From Bacillus sp. FJAT-29790 (GTDB lineage Bacteria; Bacillota; Bacilli; Bacillales; Cytobacillaceae), in NCBI RefSeq assembly GCF_019039215.1, contig NZ_JAHNZZ010000001.1:1195496-1259495 (forward strand): a stretch of 64,000 bases of DNA, written 5' to 3'. How positions within the stretch are numbered: the first letter of the stretch is position 1; each line of letters starts with the position of its first letter. The notes below the pieces were generated by a model. That model was not told where the DNA came from and searched no databases. It saw nothing but the letters and a program-made list of their open reading frames with translations. The position numbers were made by a program, and so were the translations under genes. Shown here piece after piece: positions 25,476 to 33,582 of this stretch.

Positions 25476-27239
25476 TTAAGAGTAAATCTGATATTTTTTT
25501 AGCTTGTAATTGAGGTTTTGTCTCGAAATTCCAAGCTGTTCACCAGCTTTTGTAATATTGCCATTCGTGCTCTTCATTGCCTGCTCAATCATGATGCGTT
25601 CAAGCCTTTCTATCTGCTCCGGTAGACTTCCAGAATATTGTAATGATTGTTCGGAAGATATCGAGTTTTCTTGCTGCTGTATTTTATTTTTGAAAACGGG
25701 TGGTAGGTGATCATAGCCGATCATGGATTCATCATAAACAAGGTTTAGACAGCCCTCAATCACATGCTCTAACTGACGAACATTGCCAGGCCAATGATAG
25801 TTCATAAAAAATTTAAAAATATCAGACTCTAGGCCTTCTACGGTAACATCCAATAGCTCTGCATGTTTATCAATAAAGTGTTCAATTAATACCCGAATAT
25901 CATCTTTACGACTCCTAAGTGGAGGAATCACCAGATTTACTACGCCAAGTCGATAATATAAATCCTCACGAAGTCTATCATTTGATATTGCTTCTAACGG
26001 TTCCTCATTGATCGTAGCAATTACTCTAACATCAATATCAATGACTTTTGTCGAACCAAGCCGCTGTACCTTGCGTTCTTGCAAAACCCGTAATAGCTTT
26101 GCCTGTAAGCCTGTACCCATTGAATTAACCTCATCAAGCATGAGGGTCCCATTATGAGCTTGTTCGAACAACCCAGGCCGATCAATAGCGCCGGTGAAGC
26201 TGCCAGCAGTGGTGCCAAATAACAGGCTTTCGAGTAAAGATTCGGGAAGAGCAGCGCAATTTTGTGCAATGAATGGTTTGTTTTTTCTCGGACTTTCATT
26301 ATGAATACTTTGGGCAAATAGCTCCTTCCCAGTACCCGTTTCACCTACTATTAAAATATTTGATTTAGATCTAGCTGATCGCCGAGCTTGTTCAACAGAT
26401 TGGGCCATCTCTCTGCTGGAAAAAACAATATTTTCAAATTGAAATCGAGTATTATTTTTCCGTGAAAGTAGGGGACTTAGTGGTTCTGAATTTCCCTTAC
26501 CTTGTTTTTGCAATTGCATGATCGTTTCTGATAACTGCTTTTGTTCAGTAATATCCTTTGAAATTTCCATGGCTCCCGCTGTGTTATCATCTAAAATTAA
26601 CGGGACAGTTCGAGTTAGTGAAGTAATAGCTTTTCCATGGGAAGAAAACTTTGTTTCCCTATGGTTGAGCGTACGTCTTGTCCGCAGTGATGTTAGCAGG
26701 GTGCTTGTGTTTTCATCAACGTTCCAAACATCATGAACCCTTTTATTTCTAATTGTTTCCGGTTCTAATGTATCAAGTTCACCAGCTTTGCGATTATAAA
26801 AAAGAATGGTCCCATGCTCGTCAATCACACATATGCCCTCATTTAGGTTATCAAGGATTAAATCGAATAATTGCTTTGTATTATTAAGTCTTTGAATTTG
26901 ATGATGAAGCTGCTGGGTTTGTGATAAATCCTTTAGGATGAGAAGGTAAGCCCCACTAGAATTTTCAGTTGTTATAAAGGAAATATTTGCGACTAATTGC
27001 TTTGTGCCTATTGAAACTGCAACCCCAGTTTTCTCTTTTTTTTGCAAACTCTTTCTAAAATCCTCAGATGGAATCAATTCATAAATAGAAGAGCCTGTAA
27101 GGGTAGAGGGACTTCCCAAAAATAAACGGCTGGCAGGCCGATTCAATGTAAGAATGTTCCCCCCTTCGCTGAGAAGAATCATACAGTCAAACGAATAGTT
27201 CCAGACTTCTATTAATGAAAGATATGTGATCTCCTTCAT
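25476..27239 (-). CDS. Sigma-54 enhancer-binding transcriptional activator (PAS-PAS-AAA+-Fis)
   Basis: Bacterial enhancer-binding protein of 587 residues: two PAS sensor domains (about 5-110 and 120-235), an AAA+ domain (~265-490) with Walker A GETGTGKE, the sigma-54-contacting loop GSFTGA, Walker B TLMLDEV and arginine fingers in LREDLYYRLGVV, then a C-terminal Fis-type helix-turn-helix (GNITKAGEQLGISRQNLNYKLKKY). This is the RocR-like layout of Bacillus. The start at 27239 has AAAGGAAG upstream; the longer frame from 27455 is AT-rich and lacks a site. It faces the amidohydrolase operon, whose -24/-12 promoter lies in the shared intergenic region, and should activate it. The ligand presumably binds a PAS domain. 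Confidence 0.92.
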   Translation of the reverse strand: MKEITYLSLIEVWNYSFDCMILLSEGGNILTLNRPASRLFLGSPSTLTGSSIYELIPSEDFRKSLQKKEKTGVAVSIGTKQLVANISFITTENSSGAYLLILKDLSQTQQLHHQIQRLNNTKQLFDLILDNLNEGICVIDEHGTILFYNRKAGELDTLEPETIRNKRVHDVWNVDENTSTLLTSLRTRRTLNHRETKFSSHGKAITSLTRTVPLILDDNTAGAMEISKDITEQKQLSETIMQLQKQGKGNSEPLSPLLSRKNNTRFQFENIVFSSREMAQSVEQARRSARSKSNILIVGETGTGKELFAQSIHNESPRKNKPFIAQNCAALPESLLESLLFGTTAGSFTGAIDRPGLFEQAHNGTLMLDEVNSMGTGLQAKLLRVLQERKVQRLGSTKVIDIDVRVIATINEEPLEAISNDRLREDLYYRLGVVNLVIPPLRSRKDDIRVLIEHFIDKHAELLDVTVEGLESDIFKFFMNYHWPGNVRQLEHVIEGCLNLVYDESMIGYDHLPPVFKNKIQQQENSISSEQSLQYSGSLPEQIERLERIMIEQAMKSTNGNITKAGEQLGISRQNLNYKLKKYQIYS

Positions 27240-27368
27240 ATAATCAGCTTCCTTTATTGAAAAATAATTAACGAAAAAAATTTGTCGGTAAAATAAATAT
27301 ATATCATTCCTCGAAATATTATCATAATTTTGTATATATTGAAAATAATATTTATTAATTATAATAAG

Positions 27369-27430
27369 CGCAAAAAAACAACCGAAAATATTTTTGCGAT
27401 CGTAATTTTTTTTGCGTTTTCTACTTTGCG
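27369..27430 (+). promoter_or_regulatory. Candidate upstream activator sites for the sigma-54 activator
   Basis: CGCAAAAA (27369-27376) and TTTTTGCG (27391-27398) form an inverted repeat; TTTTTGCG recurs at 27409-27416 and CTTTGCG at 27424-27430. They lie 70-135 bases before the -24 element, the standard location for enhancer-binding protein sites, in a region otherwise of simple AT content. Confidence 0.55.
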
Positions 27431-27501
27431 AAAGAAGAAAATATTGTTCATTCAAGCTTAAAGTAATGGCTTGTTAGACTTTTGTGTATATTCTGAAAAG
27501 A

Positions 27502-27518
27502 TGGCACAAAAATTGCTT
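27502..27518 (+). promoter_or_regulatory. Sigma-54 (-24/-12) promoter
   Basis: TGGCACAAAAATTGCTT has GG at 27503-27504 and GC at 27515-27516 with exactly 10 bases between, matching the TGGCAC-N5-TTGC consensus at every key position. Transcription would begin about 25 bases before the amidohydrolase ATG at 27552. Confidence 0.85.
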
Positions 27519-27551
27519 GTAGAAATAAATAAAGATAAAAGGAGAGATTTG

Positions 27552-28721
27552 ATGAAGATATCATTAAAAGAAATTCAGGCCATTGATGTTCATGCACACC
27601 CTTACTTAGCAAATCCAGAGCCATATACTCCAGAAGAGTTTGTCAGGAAATTATCTCTGTCAGTCATTCCGAACCAAATGCCACCAAATTATAAGCGATT
27701 AAACAAACAGCCATTCCCAGGAAGTAATATGTGGGTTCAAATCCTCATTCAGCGTATGGCAAAATATTTTTCCTGTGAGTCAACACTTGAGGCGGTAGTT
27801 GAGCATCGTAATACAATGGCAGGAGATTTTAGAAAATATACACGTGAACTTTTTTCCGATGCGAAGATTACAGGATTGGTAGGTGATTTCGGGTATCCTC
27901 AGCCCCCGCTAAGTAAAGAAGAATATGCTGATTTGTGCGGTGCGCGAATCTGGGAGATTTATCGCATAGAACCTGTCATGGTCCAATTAAGTCAAGAAAG
28001 TCAAACCTTTGCTGAATTTAGTGAAAAATATCGTGAAGATCTAGCTAAGGCGTTGAAAAAAGAAGAAATTGTGGGGCTAAAATCAATCATTGCTTATCGA
28101 AGCGGACTAGAGATCACTCCAATCAACGAAAAGTTGGCTTTAACAGAGTATGAAGAGTTTAAACATAATAGCCGTGCTAAAGTAAAAAATCTTCGTGATT
28201 ATTGTCTTCATATAGCGATGGAGGAATGTACAAATGCAGAAAAAGTAATGCATATACATACTGGCATCGGTGATGGCGAAGTAATTCTTCCGAAGGCAAG
28301 CCCAAGTTTTTTATTGGATATGCTCAGAGATGAAAAATATGAAAATACGAAAGTCCATCTTGTCCACGGCGGTTATCCATGGGTGGAAGAGGCAGCATTC
28401 ATTGTCAGTATTCTTCCGAATGTATACATGGATATATCATTACAAAACCCTTTCAGCGGGCATGGTGTAAAACGTATTTTATCCCAAGTGTTTGAATTCG
28501 CACCGTTCGATAAGGTGATGTACGGTTCTGATGCATTTACAGTGCCGGAAATGAACTGGCTTGGCGTCCATTTATTTAAAGAATGTTTTGAGGATGTACT
28601 AAATTCTTGGATCGATTCAGATTATATGGATCCTGAAACAGCCCAGGCAATTGGAGAAATGGTTCTTTACCGTAATTTCGAAAATGTTTATCAGAATCAA
28701 TTAAAGGGGGCAAAAGTATGA
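27552..28721 (+). CDS. Amidohydrolase-family protein resembling the N-terminal half of FluG/NodGS
   Basis: TIM-barrel amidohydrolase (Amidohydro_2 type) of 389 residues. Metal-site candidates: AIDVHAHPY near residue 10, VMHIHTGIGDGE (His), KVHLVHGGYPW (His) and the late VMYGSDAF (Asp). In FluG and plant NodGS proteins a domain of this kind is fused to a glutamine synthetase domain; here the glutamine synthetase-like gene lies three genes downstream. ATG at 27552 has AAAAGGAGAG; the longer frame from 27471 would include the promoter. First gene of the sigma-54 operon, overlapping the permease gene by ATGA. It may hydrolyse a glutamyl amide or another C-N bond; the substrate is not known. Confidence 0.82.
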   Translation: MKISLKEIQAIDVHAHPYLANPEPYTPEEFVRKLSLSVIPNQMPPNYKRLNKQPFPGSNMWVQILIQRMAKYFSCESTLEAVVEHRNTMAGDFRKYTRELFSDAKITGLVGDFGYPQPPLSKEEYADLCGARIWEIYRIEPVMVQLSQESQTFAEFSEKYREDLAKALKKEEIVGLKSIIAYRSGLEITPINEKLALTEYEEFKHNSRAKVKNLRDYCLHIAMEECTNAEKVMHIHTGIGDGEVILPKASPSFLLDMLRDEKYENTKVHLVHGGYPWVEEAAFIVSILPNVYMDISLQNPFSGHGVKRILSQVFEFAPFDKVMYGSDAFTVPEMNWLGVHLFKECFEDVLNSWIDSDYMDPETAQAIGEMVLYRNFENVYQNQLKGAKV

Positions 28722-30082
28722 GTAATTTTAACCAATTAGAGCTAAATCCTCAAAGGAAGCTCGGATTTTGGGCGATCTGGGCTCTAGGTGTTGGGGCAGT
28801 TATCGGAGATGGGATATTTCTTCTCATGGGCCAAGGGATTGCAACAGCAGGACCTGGTGCCATTCTTGCCTATGGAGTAGCAGGATTTTCGCAATTATTT
28901 TTGATGATTGCATTGGGCGAGTTAGCAGTAGGCATGCCAAATGCTGGAGCAATGTCACATTGGGTCGATCGCTTTATGGGTAAATGGTGGGGATTTTTAG
29001 CTGGATTTACCTTTGCAATCGGATGGGTGATTGCTGGCGGAAGTGTCGGACTTGCTTTAGGTAAACTAACAATGTGGTTTTTCCCACAACTTCAAGGCGA
29101 TTTGTGGCCTGTGTTTTTTTCCATTCTGTTCATATCAATTTTTGCCATATTAAATATTCTTGGGACCGAGATTGCAGCTAAGACACAGCTAATTCTTGTT
29201 ATCATAATGACACTAGTAATGGCACTTTTCTCACTTATTGGATTAAAGGATATAGACTTTAATAATTTCACACCATTTCTCCCACATGGGATTGATGGTT
29301 TTTGGGCAGCTGTTCCTTTAGGGACGTATGCCTATTTAGGGGCAGTTACACTAGCAACTGCTGGTGGTGAAGTTAAAAATCCAAAAGACCTTCCAAAAGC
29401 GTTAATATGGTCAAGTATTACGTTTATCGTTCTATATTCAGCTGCTCAGATTGTGTTACAAGGTTTAATTCCATGGGATCAAATCACGATGGATAGTTCA
29501 CCATTCACAGTTGCAGCGGAAATGGTATTTGGTATTGCTGGTGCGTACATTATGAATATGACTGCATGGATTGCAGCTGCTACTTGTATTTTGATGGGAA
29601 CTTTATATGCTTCTTCCCGTATCTTTTACGCGCAAGCTAAAAGCGGTTATCTGCCTTCGTTCTTCGGATATCTCCATCCAAAAACAGGAACGCCTGTATA
29701 TGGGATTTTAGTTGTTTGGGCTCTTTCTGTTGGATTAGTCATTTTGGGTTCTGTAAATCCTGATTTCCTTTACGTCGAGTTATCAAACCAACTTGTGTTG
29801 GCTTGGTTAGTTTCTTGGACCTTAGCTTTAATTGCCGGAATCCTTTATCGAAAAAATAATATGCAAGAAATTCAGCAATTACCATGGAAACAGCCGCTTT
29901 ATCCATTGTTCCCAATTCTCGGATTTGTAGGAATCGGAATTGTATTTTACGGAAGTTTTGTAGGTTCACCAATGACACTTGTCCGCGGAATTATTTGGAT
30001 GGGAATCATTTATGTTTTGTTTAGCATTTTCAATAAGTCTAAAAAGATAGTAAACACAACAGGGAAAGAAAAATCACTGTAA
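28718..30082 (+). CDS. APC-superfamily amino acid/amine permease
   Basis: Integral membrane transporter of 454 residues with about twelve helices. The first helix carries the APC signature GVGAVIGDGIFLLMGQG, followed by ILAYGVAGFSQLFLMIALGELA; FGYLHPKTGTPVYGILVVW is the typical loop between helices 8 and 9. It starts within the stop of the amidohydrolase gene (translational coupling) and is followed after 16 bases by the M20 gene. As second gene of a sigma-54 catabolic operon it most likely imports the substrate, probably an amine or amino acid, by proton or sodium symport. Confidence 0.9.
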   Translation: MSNFNQLELNPQRKLGFWAIWALGVGAVIGDGIFLLMGQGIATAGPGAILAYGVAGFSQLFLMIALGELAVGMPNAGAMSHWVDRFMGKWWGFLAGFTFAIGWVIAGGSVGLALGKLTMWFFPQLQGDLWPVFFSILFISIFAILNILGTEIAAKTQLILVIIMTLVMALFSLIGLKDIDFNNFTPFLPHGIDGFWAAVPLGTYAYLGAVTLATAGGEVKNPKDLPKALIWSSITFIVLYSAAQIVLQGLIPWDQITMDSSPFTVAAEMVFGIAGAYIMNMTAWIAAATCILMGTLYASSRIFYAQAKSGYLPSFFGYLHPKTGTPVYGILVVWALSVGLVILGSVNPDFLYVELSNQLVLAWLVSWTLALIAGILYRKNNMQEIQQLPWKQPLYPLFPILGFVGIGIVFYGSFVGSPMTLVRGIIWMGIIYVLFSIFNKSKKIVNTTGKEKSL

Positions 30083-30098
30083 AGGAGGATATTTAAGG

Positions 30099-31298
30099 AT
30101 GTTCAACAAGGAAGAGCTGCATATAAAGGAAGACTTCGAAAGAAAACTAATTGACATTCGTCAGCATCTTCATAAATATCCTGAACTATCATTTCAGGAA
30201 TACCGAACATGTGAATATATTGCAACTATTTTAGAAGAATGGGATATCCCATTTAATAGAATTGGAGATACAGGAATTGTCGTAGATATTATCGGTGAAA
30301 AAGGGGAGGGGCCTCATATTGGAATTAGGGCTGATATTGATGCCCTTCCCATCCAAGAGCAAACTCAGCTTTCATTTTCATCCGTCAATCAAGGAATTAT
30401 GCATGCATGTGGTCATGACGGTCACACGACGATTCTTCTTGGAACGGTCTATCAGCTGCATAAGCTAAAGAGCAAATTATCAGGTCGTGTTCGCTGCATT
30501 TTTCAGCCAGGTGAGGAATCTGATGGCGCAGCTCAGCAGTTAATAGATTTGGGAGTACTAGAGGCCCCCCCTGTAGATGGAATGCTGGCGCTTCATTTAT
30601 GGCCTCATTTGCCACATGGAACGATCGGTGTGAGGTATGGGGCGATTACAGCATCCTGTGATGACTTTATCATTGAAATTGAAGGGAAAGGTGGGCATAG
30701 TGCAAGACCACATCAAGCGATTGATGCCATCACAATAAGTTCCCAAATCCTTCAGGCTCTTCATACACTCGTAACAAAATCTAGTAGTCCAGTAGAACCT
30801 GTTGTTGTACACGTAGGGAAGATCCATGGTGGAACAGCAAGCAACATTGTGGCCGACCACGTAGTTTTAGAAGGGACGACCCGGGCGGTCACATGCGAAT
30901 CTAGAAAAAGATTAAAAACACAATTAATTGATTTATGTGAAAATCTTGCAAAGAGCTTTGGCGGAAAAGCAAGAGTCCAATATAAAGACGGCCATCCACC
31001 AGTGATTAATAGTGAGTGGATGACACGAGCAGTAGAGGAAAGTGCAATTGAATTCTTCGGCGATCAAAAACTTGTTCATCTAAAGGAACCTTCTATGGGA
31101 GCAGATGATTTTGGGGCGTTCGCTGAAAAGGTCCCGAGCACTTATTTCAGGCTTGGAACAGCTCAGGCAGATCAACAGGTCTTTGATTTGCACCATCCAC
31201 AATTTGAATTTCATGATTCTGTCATTTCGATAGGAGTCCAGTTATTCACCTTTGTCGTATTTAGCAGATTGCAAAAAGGAGTCGAGAAAACATGGTGA
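30099..31298 (+). CDS. M20-family amidohydrolase (hippurate/IAA-amino acid hydrolase type)
   Basis: Metal-dependent amidohydrolase of 399 residues. The catalytic domain shows DIRQHLHKYPELSFQEY, RADIDALPIQE (metal Asp) and GIMHACGHDGHTTILLG (Cys/His metal ligands), and QPGEESDGAAQ with the base Glu; the lid domain holds GKGGHSARPHQAIDAI, and EPSMGADDFGAF ends the active site. This subgroup cleaves N-acylated or N-conjugated amino acids. In this operon it could remove the gamma-glutamyl or another acyl group from the pathway intermediate. Good AAAGGAGG site. Its 3' end overlaps the next start by a few bases. Confidence 0.9.
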   Translation: MFNKEELHIKEDFERKLIDIRQHLHKYPELSFQEYRTCEYIATILEEWDIPFNRIGDTGIVVDIIGEKGEGPHIGIRADIDALPIQEQTQLSFSSVNQGIMHACGHDGHTTILLGTVYQLHKLKSKLSGRVRCIFQPGEESDGAAQQLIDLGVLEAPPVDGMLALHLWPHLPHGTIGVRYGAITASCDDFIIEIEGKGGHSARPHQAIDAITISSQILQALHTLVTKSSSPVEPVVVHVGKIHGGTASNIVADHVVLEGTTRAVTCESRKRLKTQLIDLCENLAKSFGGKARVQYKDGHPPVINSEWMTRAVEESAIEFFGDQKLVHLKEPSMGADDFGAFAEKVPSTYFRLGTAQADQQVFDLHHPQFEFHDSVISIGVQLFTFVVFSRLQKGVEKTW

Positions 31299-32665
31299 CA
31301 AAAGAAAATGTTCAAGAGATGATGACAAAAGAAACTGTTTTAGAGATTGTAAAAAACGAAAAAATTGAATTCATTCGGGTGGAGTTTTTAGATTATGCCG
31401 GAATAACTCGTGGACGGACAATACGTCCATCCCAGCTTAATAATGCGATGGAAAAAGGGGTTAATTTTAGTACAGCTATCATGAGCTTCGATGTTTTTGA
31501 TGAATATATTCCTGATCCCGGGTTTGGAGCAAATGACGGGGACTTTTTTGCGGTACCTGACCCTAATACATTTGCAATTGTTCCATATCGAAAAAACACG
31601 GCCCGTATGCTTTGCGATTTAGTAGACATCAATGGTGATCCATGGCATGGCTGTCCGAGAGGTGCTTTAAAGCGGCTTTTGAATGAGGTTGAAACTCTTC
31701 TTGGCGGGAAGTTGAATATGGCCTTTGAACAGGAGGCTTATTTATTGAAAGAACAAGATGGACAGCTTGTACCAGCAGATAACAGCCATTGTTTTTCGAT
31801 TGAAGGAGCAGATATTCAGGAAGATTTCATTCAAGATTTTGTGTATTCACTAGAGGCAATGGGTGTTGAAACGGAGCAATTATCAAGTGAATACGGTCCC
31901 GGTCAACTAGAAATCAATTTGAAATATACGAACGCTTTGAAAGCAGCAGATGACCAAGTTACTTTCATGCATCTATTTAAACAGATTGCTCGAGATAAAG
32001 GATTAGTAGGTACTTTAATGCCAAAACCTTTTCAAAATTATGCAGGAAGCGGACTCCATGTTCATATCAGTTTATTCGATGAGGCAGGGGATAATCTTTT
32101 TGAGGATTCTACTGATCAACGTGGTCTTGATATGTCGGAAAAAGCATATCACTTTATAGGCGGACTTTTGAAGCACGGGGCTTCACTCATAGCGATAGGT
32201 GCCCCTAGTATCAATTCATACAAAAGAATGCAGCCAGGCTCTTGGGCACCTGCACATATTTGCTATGGTTCTGGAAATCGATCAGTCTTAGTTCGTATCC
32301 CTGAAAAAAGAAGAACACGCAGATTTGAATTCAGAGGAGCAGATGGCACTTGCAACCCTTACCTCTTAGCTGCTTGCTTAGTTGCTGCCGGACTTCGAGG
32401 AATTCAAAACCGGATGGACCCTGGAGAGCCAGTTGAATTTGATGTAAGCACGGCCAGTAAGTTTCAATTGAATGAAAGAGGAATAAGCTGGATACCAAGA
32501 AGTTTACAGGAAGCAATTAATGCTCTTTCCGAGGATTCTGTATTAGCGCAAACGATTGGTAGGACGATATGGGAAGAATTTATTAAAATCAAGAAGACAG
32601 AATGGGATAAGTATTCACGGTATGTAAGTGATTGGGAAAGAAAACTTTTTTCATCGAGATTTTAG
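31292..32665 (+). CDS. Glutamine synthetase-family ligase (PuuA/GlnA3-like gamma-glutamylamine synthetase)
   Basis: ATP-dependent ligase of 457 residues from the glutamine synthetase superfamily. The N-terminal beta-grasp domain reads EFIRVEFLDYAGITRGRTI; catalytic elements are FEQEAYLL (metal Glu), SSEYGPGQLEINL, GSGLHVHISL (metal His), and RRFEFRGADGTCNPYLLAA (Arg/Glu). It lacks the Tyr adenylylation loop and the overall similarity is to PuuA/GlnA3/FluG-type enzymes, which gamma-glutamylate amines rather than ammonia. The start overlaps the M20 stop, with AAAAAGGAG upstream. With the FluG-like amidohydrolase in the same operon this looks like a split FluG. The amine substrate is unknown. 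Confidence 0.85.
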   Translation: MVTKENVQEMMTKETVLEIVKNEKIEFIRVEFLDYAGITRGRTIRPSQLNNAMEKGVNFSTAIMSFDVFDEYIPDPGFGANDGDFFAVPDPNTFAIVPYRKNTARMLCDLVDINGDPWHGCPRGALKRLLNEVETLLGGKLNMAFEQEAYLLKEQDGQLVPADNSHCFSIEGADIQEDFIQDFVYSLEAMGVETEQLSSEYGPGQLEINLKYTNALKAADDQVTFMHLFKQIARDKGLVGTLMPKPFQNYAGSGLHVHISLFDEAGDNLFEDSTDQRGLDMSEKAYHFIGGLLKHGASLIAIGAPSINSYKRMQPGSWAPAHICYGSGNRSVLVRIPEKRRTRRFEFRGADGTCNPYLLAACLVAAGLRGIQNRMDPGEPVEFDVSTASKFQLNERGISWIPRSLQEAINALSEDSVLAQTIGRTIWEEFIKIKKTEWDKYSRYVSDWERKLFSSRF

Positions 32666-32709
32666 TCCGATTAAATCAAGGCCTTTTTAAAGTAGTGGAG
32701 GAGACCTAT

Positions 32710-33420
32710 ATGAGAATACATTATATTCAAAATGATCCGTTAGCCACGTTAGGGTTTATTGAAGAATGGGCAAATGAAAAAAAACATTCCCTTTCTTTTA
32801 CCAGAATGTATGAAAACGAAAACCTACCATCAATGGATGATTTTGATATGCTAATCATCCTTGGCGGTAGAATGGGGGCATATGAGGAAGATAAGTTTCC
32901 TTGGTTAGTTTTGGAGAAAAACTTTATCCAAAAAGCAATCAAGGAAGAAAAATTAGTGTTAGGAATTTGCTTAGGGGCACAAATGATTGCCAATGTTCTA
33001 GGAGGTAAGGTTTATCCGCATAAACAACAGGAAATTGGCTGGTGGCCAGTTGAACTTACACAAGTAGTAAGTTCAACCTCACTATTTAATGGGATTCCGG
33101 AGGTCTTCACCGTTTTTGAATTCCACGGGGATACTTTCGATCTTCCAAATGGAGCAATCCGGCTTGCATCCAGTAATGGCTGTAGTAACCAAGCATTCTC
33201 TTTTGGGAAGCGTGTTATTGGGCTGCAGTTCCATCCAGAATTTACTGGAAATATGATTTGCACATTTGAAGAAAAATTAGGGAGCCAAATACCATTAGGG
33301 GAGTACATCCAGAATCCGGTTAAGTGGATCAATCAAACTTCATTCCTAGAGGAGGCAAAGTCCATTTTATTTACACTGCTTAATAATATGGAAGCTGCGG
33401 TTTTGGAATTGAATCCTTAA
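32710..33420 (+). CDS. Class I glutamine amidotransferase domain protein
   Basis: Stand-alone type 1 glutamine amidotransferase of 236 residues. The triad is visible as GICLGAQ (Cys nucleophile near residue 90) and GLQFHPEFT (His, Glu). The layout, with the early ILGGRMGAYEED segment, resembles GMP-synthase-like amidotransferases and not the PuuD hydrolase exactly. In this operon it may remove the gamma-glutamyl group from an intermediate, as PuuD does in putrescine use, or protect by deglutamylation; this is inference. Start ATG at 32710 with GTGGAGGAG; the longer frame from 32632 overlaps the ligase gene and is rejected. Last gene of the sigma-54 operon. Confidence 0.85.
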   Translation: MRIHYIQNDPLATLGFIEEWANEKKHSLSFTRMYENENLPSMDDFDMLIILGGRMGAYEEDKFPWLVLEKNFIQKAIKEEKLVLGICLGAQMIANVLGGKVYPHKQQEIGWWPVELTQVVSSTSLFNGIPEVFTVFEFHGDTFDLPNGAIRLASSNGCSNQAFSFGKRVIGLQFHPEFTGNMICTFEEKLGSQIPLGEYIQNPVKWINQTSFLEEAKSILFTLLNNMEAAVLELNP

Positions 33421-33439
33421 ATTCTATTTCAATAGAATT
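33420..33439. repeat. Perfect dyad after the amidotransferase gene
   Basis: AATTCTATT-TC-AATAGAATT, two 9-base arms with a 2-base centre, starting in the stop codon. It lacks a T-run, so it is either a weak terminator or a protein-binding site. Confidence 0.4.
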
Positions 33440-33538
33440 GAATTAATTTATTCTATTCACTTTTTCTTTTGAATGCAACTGAGAATAAGAGAGAATCGGA
33501 AATTAGAATTTTCTTGTAATTTATGATATATTAATTTC

Positions 33539-33556
33539 AATCCTAATTATAGGATT
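33539..33556. promoter_or_regulatory. Dyad upstream of the stand-alone trpB gene
   Basis: AATCCTA-ATTA-TAGGATT, with 7-base perfect arms, ends 15 bases before the AAGGAG site of trpB. It is suitably placed as an operator; no regulator can be assigned. Confidence 0.4.
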
Positions 33557-33582
33557 ATAATGAATGTACTGAAGGAGCAGAG

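Noticed and set aside
27240..27455. N-terminal extension of the sigma-54 activator by 72 residues
   Set aside because: The extension is AT-driven (Lys, Asn, Ile, Tyr, Phe), lacks a ribosome site, and would run across the activator-binding region.
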